From Sandaracinaceae bacterium (GTDB lineage Bacteria > Myxococcota_A > Polyangia > Polyangiales > JAFGIB01), in assembly GCA_017881055.1 (NCBI GenBank), contig JADGRF010000261.1:1-42478 (forward strand): a stretch of DNA of 42,478 nt. Reading direction: 5' to 3'. The notes under the pieces are model-generated. The model did no database searches. It worked only from the letters and a program-made list of their open reading frames with translations, and was not told where the DNA came from. A program made the translations under genes and the position numbers. Shown here piece by piece: positions 31,394 through 39,372 of the stretch (positions are counted from its first letter, which is position 1; each line of letters opens with the position of its first letter).

Positions 31394-33988
31394 TCACGAC
31401 GACGGGCGCGTTGGCGGGTCGATCTTGGCGACTTGGCGTGAGTTGAGCGCGTGGACGCGGCCCCTGGCCTCTGGGCCCGCGTCGGCACTGGCCTGCAGCC
31501 GGATCTGCCGCGCGGCGTTCGGCGCCAGGTGCAGATAGTTGTCCTCGGGTAGGTAGCCGGGCACGTCGATGAACACCGACTGTGCGAAGCGCTGGCTGCG
31601 TAGCAGCAGCTGCAGCCCGCCGTCGGGTGCATTGGTGAACTCGCACGTGAGGCCCAGGTCCTGCGCCTCCGCCTGCGGAAGACCCTGTGGAAAGAAGAAG
31701 GCATCCGACAGAAGGCGCCCCGTCGCGCGCTCGACCAGCTGCGCCACCACCAGATCGTGGGACGGCGGCCCGAACCGGTACGCATGGGTCGTATCGAGGA
31801 ACCACGGCAAGAGAGCCGCCAGCTGCAGCTCGACCTGGCCGTGGGCGGGTAGGTCGAGCGGCTCGCTGTGCGTGACCACGACGCTACGCTGAGCATCGTG
31901 ATGAATCGTCAGCTGCAACTCCGCTTGCAGCGGCCTGGCGCGCTCGTTGATCGCGTGCACGGAGAGACCGCTCAAGCCTTCGTCGGAGAAGAAGACGCAC
32001 TCGGGCCCGAGCGCGCGCTTGACGTAGTAGTACGCGGCCTTGGGGCGGCCGGTGGAATCGAGTAGCCCGAGCCCGGCCCCGGGCCACAAGTCGCGGTAGA
32101 ACCACACGAGCGCGCCCGTGCACGTGGAGCGCGCCCGGCGCCACTCGGTCAGCGTGCTGGCCATCAGCTCGCCCGTGACCACACGACTGAGCGCGAGGTA
32201 GCGTTCCAGATCCGTGTAGCGCAGCGTGCTCGGGTCGACCTGAAACAGCTCGCGCAGGTAGTGCTCGCGCACATCCTCGAAGTCCCAGCTCGCCCCCTGG
32301 TCGCGCGACACGCGCTCTTTCCACGCAGGGTGATGCGCAGGCATCTGTCCGTCGGCGAGGAAATGCCGGAACGTGACTTCATCGGGGACGTTGGAGAATG
32401 CCAGGCACTCGGCGGCGAACTTAACCTCGGCGCGGCGCGCGTCGAAGGCCGGACGCAGGTACGCGCCCACGCCATAGTAATGCGTCACGCCGCTGCTCGG
32501 CGAAAACGGCAACGCCCCGCCGCTCGGGCTCGACGGCCAATACGGCACGTCGGGACGCAGCTCGGCGACCACCGCGGGCAACACCTCGTAGAACAGCCGG
32601 CCTTGCCAGAGCTCGCGTGGCAAGCCGAGCATCGCGACCTGCTGCTCCACTTCGCTGCCGCCGCACAGCACGGTCAAGCACGCGCGCGCCTGCGTGCACT
32701 GCAGAAACGCGCGCGCTTCGCTGGTGACGCTGCGGGTGAAGTCCACGTCGTCGCTCGGGTAGTCCATGTTGGCGAACATGAAGTCCTGCCAGACCAAGAT
32801 CCCAAGCTCGTCGCAACGGCGATAGAACGCATCGGACTCGTAGCTGGTCGTGCCGCTGATGCGCAGCATGTTCATGCCCGCAGCGCGCGCCGAGAGCAGT
32901 GCCGCCTCGTAGGCGACCGCGTGGCCCGGCAGCGCCACCACGTCGGGCGTCATCCAGCAGGCGCCGCGGGCGAAAATCGGCACGCCGTTGATCTGCAGCG
33001 CGAAGTTCCCATCAGCGCTGTCGAGTGTCAGCGTGCGAAAGCCGACGTTGCCAAGCGCGATCACGTGCTCGGTCGCGTCCGGCGTGTCCAGCTGCACGCG
33101 CACGTGCACGGGGTAGAGCGCCTGCGCGCCGTGCGTGTGCGGCCACCAGAGCGCGACGTCTGCCAGGGTCAGCTCGCCCGACACGATCGTCTGACCGTCG
33201 AGGCTCGTGCTGCAGCCGAGAGCTGCGCGGGTCTCGCCGACCCAGAACTCGGCGCTGCTCACCGCCGTCGGCCACGTGTCGAGCGCAAGCCGAACGCTGA
33301 CTTGGCCCACGCGCGCTGCCAGGTTCGACACGGCGGCACGCAGATCTACGTCGCAGACATCGACCGCGTTGCGCACGTACAGGCGCACGGGGCGAAACGG
33401 CCCCACGGCGTGCACGGGCGGGGACCAGCCGGGCATGCGTCCGAGCAAGCTCGTGCGTACGAAGCGCAGCTGCTGGTGATCGGTCAGGCGCGTGCGCCAG
33501 CGCGGTCGCGGTCGCTTCACCGCCAAGTGCGTATCGAGCGCGCGGAAACGAATGTACAGCTCGTTGTCAGCCTGCAAACGCTCGGTGACGTCGCAGCTAG
33601 CCGGCAGGAACATGCTGCTCGACTCCAGCACGCGCTCGCCGTTGAGCCACAGCTCGGCCAGCGTTGCCAGGCCTTCACAGCGCAGCTCCACGCGCGAAGT
33701 GGCCGCGCGCGCGGGGCCGTGGAACCGGCAACGAAACCAGTAGTCGTGCGCGTCGAAGGCATGGCGCTCGCGAAACACGTCGTGCCCGGCGGCACGTCGC
33801 GCGCTCGCCGCGGTGCCGGGAACCTGCGCCGGCAGCCACGACACAGCCGCCCTCGTCAGCGCCTCGGGCGTGACCACGCCGCCGCCATCAGCTGCGGTCG
33901 CCGCAGGCACGCAGGCCATTTCCCAGCCCGAGTCCAGCTCGTGCTGGACCTCGCTGCTGACCGTGTGCGCAAACCCCAGGTTCCGCAT
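31394..33988 (-). CDS. Glycoside hydrolase family 2 (beta-mannosidase-like) protein
   Basis: 864 residues from ATG 33988 (TGATG overlap with the DUF1839 stop). The N-terminal jelly-roll sugar-binding domain (YWFRCRFHGPARAATSRVEL, CEGLATLAELWLNGERVLES) is followed by an Ig-like domain and a TIM barrel (FALQINGVPIFARGACWMTP, AAGMNMLRISGTTSYESDAF, CDELGILVWQDFMFANMDYP). At the expected acid/base site the sequence is VLCGGSEVEQQ (E at about residue 446), not the usual N-E, so catalysis may be altered. No signal peptide, hence cytosolic. The presence of this hydrolase inside a carrier-protein operon suggests action on a glycosylated intermediate. Confidence 0.88.
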   Translation of the reverse strand: MRNLGFAHTVSSEVQHELDSGWEMACVPAATAADGGGVVTPEALTRAAVSWLPAQVPGTAASARRAAGHDVFRERHAFDAHDYWFRCRFHGPARAATSRVELRCEGLATLAELWLNGERVLESSSMFLPASCDVTERLQADNELYIRFRALDTHLAVKRPRPRWRTRLTDHQQLRFVRTSLLGRMPGWSPPVHAVGPFRPVRLYVRNAVDVCDVDLRAAVSNLAARVGQVSVRLALDTWPTAVSSAEFWVGETRAALGCSTSLDGQTIVSGELTLADVALWWPHTHGAQALYPVHVRVQLDTPDATEHVIALGNVGFRTLTLDSADGNFALQINGVPIFARGACWMTPDVVALPGHAVAYEAALLSARAAGMNMLRISGTTSYESDAFYRRCDELGILVWQDFMFANMDYPSDDVDFTRSVTSEARAFLQCTQARACLTVLCGGSEVEQQVAMLGLPRELWQGRLFYEVLPAVVAELRPDVPYWPSSPSGGALPFSPSSGVTHYYGVGAYLRPAFDARRAEVKFAAECLAFSNVPDEVTFRHFLADGQMPAHHPAWKERVSRDQGASWDFEDVREHYLRELFQVDPSTLRYTDLERYLALSRVVTGELMASTLTEWRRARSTCTGALVWFYRDLWPGAGLGLLDSTGRPKAAYYYVKRALGPECVFFSDEGLSGLSVHAINERARPLQAELQLTIHHDAQRSVVVTHSEPLDLPAHGQVELQLAALLPWFLDTTHAYRFGPPSHDLVVAQLVERATGRLLSDAFFFPQGLPQAEAQDLGLTCEFTNAPDGGLQLLLRSQRFAQSVFIDVPGYLPEDNYLHLAPNAARQIRLQASADAGPEARGRVHALNSRQVAKIDPPTRPSS

Positions 33989-34980
33989 CACGTGCCGAGC
34001 CGCGCCACGACGACCTCCATGCCGCGCTCCCAGCTCGTTTCCATCGTGTGCAGCATGGCCGTGAGATCCACGTGCCGCTTGCCGTTCACGGCGCGCGCGA
34101 GCTTGAGGATCAGCGTCTTGGCCGTGGCGGAGATCTGGTCGAACGCGCTGCTCGCGTCGTCGAGCCCCACGTGGCCGTGCGCGCCGAGCCAGCGCAGGTG
34201 ACAGGCCGCCAGCTCGAACGCCGCACCGAGTTGGCGCAGCACCGAGAACGCGTACAGGTGATACGTGGGCAGGTCGATCGTGAGCAGCCAGGCAAGGTCT
34301 TGCTCGAACTTCTGCTTGTACGCAGTCAGGGGATTTTTGCCGGGGCGCCGACGCAGGTGCTCGCGCGCGAGGTCCACCGCCACGCCTGCGAGCTCGCGCG
34401 GCGAGAGGTTCTTCTGGCGATCGAAGCGCACCATCTCCACGTACGGCGGCAGGTGCGGCGGCGCGGCGGCTGCGAATAGGCCTTCGAAGTCGTTGCCTTG
34501 CAGCTCGAAGTAGCCCGCGTTGTGGAAGTAGCCGAGCGTCTTGGTGCTGCAGTCGACGCGCTCGACACCGATCGTGGTCTTGCCGTGCGCGCAGCGGTAG
34601 TCGGTCCCCGCGGTATCCGGCAGGTAGAACGCGTCGACTTCGACGAGCAGAAGGCGGCCGCGCTGCAGCTGCAAAAGCGCGTGCTCGACCAGCGGCCGCC
34701 AGATGTTCAGCTCGAGGATCTCGACGCCATACAAGCGCTCGATGTCCGCGAAGCTGGGCTTTACAAAGGTGAACTGATCGCCTTCGAAGTCACTGGCGAG
34801 CGCCGAGCCGAGACAGGCGATGGGTTCCAGCTGCGCTGCGTGCAGAAACTCGATGCACAAGTCGACGTAGCAGTTGGACTCCGGCCAGGCGCGCTCGTTT
34901 ACGTGCAGCGGATGACGGCCGTACGTTTTGGCGTCGAGCGCAAAGAGGGCCGCGCGTTCCGAAGTGCGAGCTAGGGCCAT
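33988..34980 (-). CDS. DUF1839 family protein
   Basis: 330 residues from ATG 34980, overlapping the ligase stop by 10 bp. Family landmarks are ESNCYVDLCIEFLHAAQLEP (C37), ASDFEGDQFTFVKPSFADIE, YGVEILELNIWRPLVEHALL, LLVEVDAFYLPDTAGTDYRC and KTLGYFHNAGYFELQGNDFE. DUF1839 has no established reaction. The N-terminal Cys in an NCYVDL helix followed by conserved His/Asp-bearing segments resembles BtrH/peptidase-C39-like folds, and BtrH moves an aminoacyl group from a carrier protein to an aminoglycoside. I therefore suggest, as inference only, an aminoacyl transferase acting on the neighbouring carrier protein. Confidence 0.85.
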   Translation of the reverse strand: MALARTSERAALFALDAKTYGRHPLHVNERAWPESNCYVDLCIEFLHAAQLEPIACLGSALASDFEGDQFTFVKPSFADIERLYGVEILELNIWRPLVEHALLQLQRGRLLLVEVDAFYLPDTAGTDYRCAHGKTTIGVERVDCSTKTLGYFHNAGYFELQGNDFEGLFAAAAPPHLPPYVEMVRFDRQKNLSPRELAGVAVDLAREHLRRRPGKNPLTAYKQKFEQDLAWLLTIDLPTYHLYAFSVLRQLGAAFELAACHLRWLGAHGHVGLDDASSAFDQISATAKTLILKLARAVNGKRHVDLTAMLHTMETSWERGMEVVVARLGT

Positions 34981-35909
34981 AGCTTCTGCCGGACCGCGGC
35001 GGGCCAGCGCGCCGGCGCGAACCCGTGCGTCTTGAACAACGCAATCATGATGCGCTCGAGACCAAAGCCGAGACACGCGGTATGCGCCGTCTCGCCGTCC
35101 GAGCTGCGAATGTCGTAGAGCTTCGAGAAGTGATCCTGGTGGTAGTTGAACGACATGATCGCCGTCGGGATCTCGCTCGAGGTGATCGGCGTGACGATCT
35201 CGAACTTCAGCTGCTGCTCGCGCTGGTTCACCGCCAGCATTCGCCCGCCGCGCCCGAAGAACGGATCGTTGGCCGCGACGAGGTACGCGTCGAGACCGAG
35301 ATCTTTCAGTAGCGCGATGCCGCGCTCCATCCACATCTCGCGCCAGGCGACCACGGCGTCGGGCTTGCCCATGCGCACGTGCTCGCGCATGCGAAACATC
35401 TGCATGCGCGCCGGATCCGGCGACGGCTCGTGCCGGAAGCAATACGAGGTGAGGTCGATCAGCTTACCGCTCTCCGGCAGCGTGCCCGTGCAGATGGGAT
35501 ACAGCGGATGACACGCGGCCGGTGTGAGCACGACCTCGGTCATGCTTTGCAGCTGACTCCAATCTTCGCCCGCGCGCACCTTGCTCACCAGCTCGTGGTG
35601 CTGCAGGTCGGTGCCTTTGAAGCTGAAGATGATCCCGGCCAGGTGTGGGAACGACTCCAGGTAGTCGACCCGCTCCATGTACGTGCGGTTCATGACCGGT
35701 GGAAAGTGCAGGGGCGTTGCCTGGTCGTGCACGGTCAGGCGCGAGACGAAGTCGTTGAAGCGTTGCAGCGTGTCTTCGAAGACGGGGCCCCGGCCGTAGA
35801 TGCCCGGTACGCCGCAGTCGATGAGCAGGCCGTGCTCTAGCAGGCCGCGCAGGAGAGCGAGCTCTGCCTTGGTCTTGTCAGCTGCAACAGAAGCCAAGTC
35901 TTGCGCCAT
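34971..35909 (-). CDS. Amino acid--[carrier protein] ligase (class II aaRS-like)
   Basis: 312 residues from ATG 35909, preceded by AAGGGTGA and 4 bp after the dehydrogenase stop. This family derives from atypical seryl-tRNA synthetases but lacks the tRNA-binding arm. It activates an amino acid with ATP and loads it onto the phosphopantetheine of a small carrier protein. Motif 2 is CFRHEPSPDPARMQMFRMRE and motif 3 is CLGFGLERI. The probable zinc ligands C133 (AACHPLYP), E176 and C279 match the Cys131/Glu176/Cys279 set reported for the Bradyrhizobium glycine enzyme, as I recall it. The carried amino acid cannot be read from sequence; glycine or alanine are the known cases. Confidence 0.92.
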   Translation of the reverse strand: MAQDLASVAADKTKAELALLRGLLEHGLLIDCGVPGIYGRGPVFEDTLQRFNDFVSRLTVHDQATPLHFPPVMNRTYMERVDYLESFPHLAGIIFSFKGTDLQHHELVSKVRAGEDWSQLQSMTEVVLTPAACHPLYPICTGTLPESGKLIDLTSYCFRHEPSPDPARMQMFRMREHVRMGKPDAVVAWREMWMERGIALLKDLGLDAYLVAANDPFFGRGGRMLAVNQREQQLKFEIVTPITSSEIPTAIMSFNYHQDHFSKLYDIRSSDGETAHTACLGFGLERIMIALFKTHGFAPARWPAAVRQKLWP

Positions 35910-35913
35910 GACG

Positions 35914-37089
35914 CTAATCACCCTTATGAACGAGCAGGAGCGCAGCGTTCGTGGCATGCAAACGGTCGTTGCCGATCATCAGGATCGACGAGTAGATGTC
36001 GCGCAGGTGCCTGCCGATGCTCTGCGGGCCGTCGTTGCGGTAGCCGGCGATGCCGCAGATCGACAGCGCGTGGCTCACGATTTCCACGGCCAGCTCGGAG
36101 GCGCTGACCTTGAGCTGATTGACCCGCAGTGCGAAACCGATGCTGGACAGCGTGTCGAGGCCGCCGTCCGGCTGCACGATCAGGGCCTCGTAGTCTGCGA
36201 TGAAGCCCTTGATCGCTTGGCGCAGCAGCTGCAACTTCGTGGTGACTTCGGCCAGGCGCAGCGCCGTCGGCGGCACGCTGCCCGGCGTCTTGCGCGCTTG
36301 GGCCCGCACCAGGGTTCGGGCGCGGCCCACGGCGTCGGTCGCCACGCCGAGCCAAATCGACGTCCAGAGCGCGTGCGAAACGGGAACCATCGTGGCGCTG
36401 GCGAGGTCACCGAAGGCAGGCAGAATCTGCTCGACGCCGCCTGCGCTCTGCAGCTTGAAGCCCGGGCTGCACGTGCCGCGCATGCCGAGCGTGTCCCACA
36501 CGCCGGCGCGCTCCAGGGTGAACTCGCCGCGCCGTACCAACACCAGCACTTGATCGTTGCCCGGCGCGCTCGGATCGCGGCGCGCGGTGATCAAGAGGTC
36601 GTCCGCCTGCGCGCCGTACGAGATCGTGGAGGCGGCCTTGTTCAGCGTGAAGCGTGAGCCCGTGGTTTCCACCGCGCTGAGGCTCGTGCGCATGTCACCG
36701 CCGATGCCGACCTCCGAGGTGACCGATGCGATCAGGCGCTGCTCGCGCGCGATCGCAGTCAAGTACGTCCGGAAGAACGGGCTGCTGGCGCCGTGGCGCG
36801 CGATGCACAGCACCTGGATGTGATGCATCGCGAGGACCATGGCGCTCGCGGAGCAGTGTTGGCCGAGAATGGAGCAGCCGGCAGCCAGCTCCGTGAGCGA
36901 GGCTCCATGACCGCCGAAGTCAGCTGGAACGCCGGCGGACAGCACCCGTGCCTCGCGCAGCGCCGCGAAGGACTCGCTCGGGAAGCGTGCGTTGCGATCC
37001 ACGTCGGCCGCGGCGGGTGCGGTGACGCGCTCTGCCAGCTCGGTGATGCGTTCGAGGCGCGCGGCGCTCGCGTCTGTTTGAGATCCCAT
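35914..37089 (-). CDS. Acyl-CoA dehydrogenase family flavoenzyme
   Basis: 391 residues. N-terminal helical domain (ERVTAPAAADVDRNARFPSE, ALREARVLSAGVPADFGGHG), central beta domain (TSEVGIGGDMRTSLSAVETT, FTLNKAASTISYGAQADDLL), C-terminal helices (NQLKVSASELAVEIVSHALS, CGIAGYRNDGPQSIGRHLRD, MIGNDRLHATNAALLLV). The usual substrate is an acyl thioester, and in this operon a carrier-bound aminoacyl thioester is more likely than a CoA ester. The usual catalytic Glu is not evident, so it may be an oxidase/monooxygenase variant. 30 bp from the carrier protein gene. Confidence 0.88.
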   Translation of the reverse strand: MGSQTDASAARLERITELAERVTAPAAADVDRNARFPSESFAALREARVLSAGVPADFGGHGASLTELAAGCSILGQHCSASAMVLAMHHIQVLCIARHGASSPFFRTYLTAIAREQRLIASVTSEVGIGGDMRTSLSAVETTGSRFTLNKAASTISYGAQADDLLITARRDPSAPGNDQVLVLVRRGEFTLERAGVWDTLGMRGTCSPGFKLQSAGGVEQILPAFGDLASATMVPVSHALWTSIWLGVATDAVGRARTLVRAQARKTPGSVPPTALRLAEVTTKLQLLRQAIKGFIADYEALIVQPDGGLDTLSSIGFALRVNQLKVSASELAVEIVSHALSICGIAGYRNDGPQSIGRHLRDIYSSILMIGNDRLHATNAALLLVHKGD

Positions 37090-37119
37090 CGTTCCTGGCC
37101 TCGCTAATTGCCGGCGTTG

Positions 37120-37368
37120 TTACCGGCCCGCTTCCTTCAGCAGCTCGGCGACCGCCATGGCGATGGCCGAGATGCTCTCGAACACGCTGCGCTTCAGCAT
37201 GCGGTCCGGGAACTCGATGTCGAAAGCTGCTTCCAGAGCGAGCATCACGCCGACGCTGGCGTGCGACGTCATTCCGGCCGCGTAGAGGTCGGCGTCGTCC
37301 GCCAAGCTCGAGACATTGCCGGCAAAACGGCCGTGCTCCACCACGATGGCGCGAATCTTGTCTTTCAC
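37120..37368 (-). CDS. Stand-alone acyl/aminoacyl carrier protein
   Basis: 82 residues from GTG 37368. Four-helix carrier fold: DKIRAIVVEHGRFAGNVSSL, then ADLYAAGMTSHASVGVMLAL, EAAFDIEFPDRMLKRSVFES and ISAIAMAVAELLK. The phosphopantetheine Ser is most likely S35 in G-M-T-S-H-A, instead of the common D-S-L. This is the form I associate with carrier proteins paired with aa:CP ligases. It is the first gene of the minus-strand operon and presumably holds the amino acid loaded by the ligase. Confidence 0.88.
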   Translation of the reverse strand: MKDKIRAIVVEHGRFAGNVSSLADDADLYAAGMTSHASVGVMLALEAAFDIEFPDRMLKRSVFESISAIAMAVAELLKEAGR

Positions 37369-37636
37369 GTGCCCTGTACTCTCCCGAAAGCCACGCCTGA
37401 GCCCGACGTGAAGGCCGATGTATAGCAGTCCCCGGTTCCCGCGCTCGCCCGTTTTTCGTCGGATTCACGGATCGAGTCCACCCACGTACGCCCAGAACGG
37501 CCGTCTACCAGCCAGAGGAGGCCCCCGGCTGGCTCGCCAGCAGAAATCGGGCCTTGGCGCGACGCGGTAGCCAGGCGGCCGGAAATGGTAAGATTCTCGG
37601 CCGACCCTTTTACGTGCGCCGTACCACATCACTCAC
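37369..37636. promoter_or_regulatory. Divergent intergenic region between carrier-protein operon and cytochrome/monooxygenase gene
   Basis: 268 bp without a gene. For the minus strand, TGCTATACAT near 37417-37426 could be an extended -10 for the carrier-protein operon, with no clear -35. For the plus strand, GCCGACCCTTTTACG (~37598-37612) partly resembles the GCGAACCCTTTT element seen at 3751, but lacks the GCTC half. Neither is strong. Confidence 0.3.
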
Positions 37637-39022
37637 ATGGAGAATCCGATCGTACGACCTCGCGGCCGCGCCCCTCGCTGGGCCGCGGGCATCGTTATCC
37701 TCGTGACCTGTCTGGCCAGCAGCCAGGGTTGTGGCAGCAGTGATTCCGGTGCGGACGGTGGGGTTGCCAGTGGCGACGTCGACGCGGCCGCCTGTCCCAT
37801 GGCCGCGCTGCTCGAGCAAAACTGTCAGAGCTGCCATGCGGCCAAGCCTGTTGCCGGCGCGCCGATGCCGCTCGTGACCTGGAACGACCTGATGGCGCCC
37901 TCCCACAGCGATCCAGCACGTCACGTCTATGAGATGGTCAAGGTACGCACGAACGCGACCGACAAGTTCATGCCGCCGACCGGTCACCTCACCGAGCAGC
38001 AGCTCGGCGTCATCGACGCATGGATGAATGCGGGCGAGCCGAACTGCGGCTTTGCCAGCGGTGCGAAGAAGCCCGGCGGCACGGTCACCGGCACCGCCGA
38101 CGACAGCGATGGCGGCGTGAGCGAGAACGAGGTGATCAAGCCCGAGGCCTGCTACGAGATTCACGCGCACGGCGAGCAGACTCCGGGCGACTCGACTCCG
38201 TTCACCGTCGCTCCGAGCCAGTTCTACCACGCGTTCAATTTCAAGGTGCCGTACGACAAAGACGTGAAAGGGCTGATCTTCAAGTCGCTCATCGACAACA
38301 GCGCCGTCGTGCATCACTGGCTGCTCTATCAAGTGAACGGCACACCCGACGCCGACGGGACGCACAAGAACACGGGCGGCATGCACACCAACGACACGCT
38401 GTTGTTCGGTTGGGCGCCGGGTGGCGCACCGCCGAGCATGCCACCGGGTGTCGGCTTCCAGATGCCGAAGCCGGGCTCGACGCTGCAGCTCGAGATCCAC
38501 TACTACAACACGACGGGCATGGCGCAGCCGGACCGCACGGGCATGAGCTTCTGCGTGACCTCGAAGCCGACCAAGTACACGGCGGCCACGACCACGCTCG
38601 GCTCGGAGCTGATCCTCCTGCTGCCCGCGAAAACAGGCACTGCGACCGGCACGTGCAACCCGGGCTTCAAGAACGGGAAGGACAAGCGTGACATTCACAT
38701 TCTCTATTCGAGCCCGCACATGCACAAGACGGGCGTGCGCATGACGACCATCATCAACCGTGTCGGTGGCGAGAAAGAGACGTTGATCGACAAGCCGTTC
38801 GCGTTCCTCGAGCAGCACGACTACCCGACGCCCGTGATCATCCATCCCGGTGACACGCTGACCACGACCTGCACCTTCGACAACATGAGCTCCGGCATCG
38901 TCACGTACGGGCCGAGCACCACGCAGGAGATGTGTTACAACTTCGTGGTCGCGTATCCAGCGGACTTGCTGGCAAATCCCGGTGGCAGCTTACAAGGCGC
39001 AGACAACACCTGCTTACAGTGA
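37637..39022 (+). CDS. Lipoprotein: cytochrome c fused to PHM-like copper monooxygenase
   Basis: 461 residues. Signal peptide with lipobox-like SSQGC (C32) and an Asp/Gly linker. The c-type heme motif is C63-Q-S-C66-H67, with M112 (KFMPPTGHL) as a likely sixth ligand. The C-terminal two-thirds is a type II copper, ascorbate-dependent monooxygenase (PHM-like): CuH ligands H226/H227 (VVHHWLLYQ) and H288 (LEIHYYN); CuM ligands H361/H363 (SPHMHKTG) and M432 (TQEMCYNF). All six are kept. The fused heme domain may deliver electrons to the copper centre in place of ascorbate. Periplasmic or surface location. Substrate unknown. Confidence 0.88.
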   Translation: MENPIVRPRGRAPRWAAGIVILVTCLASSQGCGSSDSGADGGVASGDVDAAACPMAALLEQNCQSCHAAKPVAGAPMPLVTWNDLMAPSHSDPARHVYEMVKVRTNATDKFMPPTGHLTEQQLGVIDAWMNAGEPNCGFASGAKKPGGTVTGTADDSDGGVSENEVIKPEACYEIHAHGEQTPGDSTPFTVAPSQFYHAFNFKVPYDKDVKGLIFKSLIDNSAVVHHWLLYQVNGTPDADGTHKNTGGMHTNDTLLFGWAPGGAPPSMPPGVGFQMPKPGSTLQLEIHYYNTTGMAQPDRTGMSFCVTSKPTKYTAATTTLGSELILLLPAKTGTATGTCNPGFKNGKDKRDIHILYSSPHMHKTGVRMTTIINRVGGEKETLIDKPFAFLEQHDYPTPVIIHPGDTLTTTCTFDNMSSGIVTYGPSTTQEMCYNFVVAYPADLLANPGGSLQGADNTCLQ

Positions 39023-39028
39023 TCGGTC

Positions 39029-39089
39029 GGCAGGGTCTCTGCCCGCCGCATGAACACGTTCGCGCCTAGGGCTGCCGAGCTCCGGCAGC
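39029..39089 (+). terminator. Two stem-loops after the monooxygenase gene
   Basis: GGCAG-GGTCT-CTGCC (39029-39043) and the stronger GCTGCCG-AGCTC-CGGCAGC (39071-39089, 7-bp perfect stem). No T-run follows. The 39023-39372 interval shows no convincing gene otherwise. Confidence 0.35.
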
Positions 39090-39372
39090 GCCCGCGATCG
39101 TTCGTGAACATGAAGCTGGATCCGATGCACCGGAAGGCCGCGCAGCGACCCCTAGCTGGGGCGCTGCTCGGCCTCGTGCCGCACCAGGCCGACGCCGGTG
39201 CCCTCGAGTACTCCGCTACGGCGCAAGCGCGGCGCGAGTTGTACGTGGCGATCAGGCGCGCGCGCCATCAAGTCGCGCTCGCCTGCGTCGGGACACCGAG
39301 CCCGCTGCTCGACTCGTCCACGTTCGTTGGGCACGATGAGCGGTCTTGACCTCGCCACTCTGCGCCACCGGG

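Noticed and set aside
32261-34201. 646-codon plus-strand open frame opposite the GH2 gene
   Set aside because: Antisense shadow with Arg/His-rich sequence and no recognisable motif.
39050-39349. 99-codon plus-strand frame between the monooxygenase and barrel genes
   Set aside because: Begins within hairpin sequence, has no Shine-Dalgarno and no recognisable domain.
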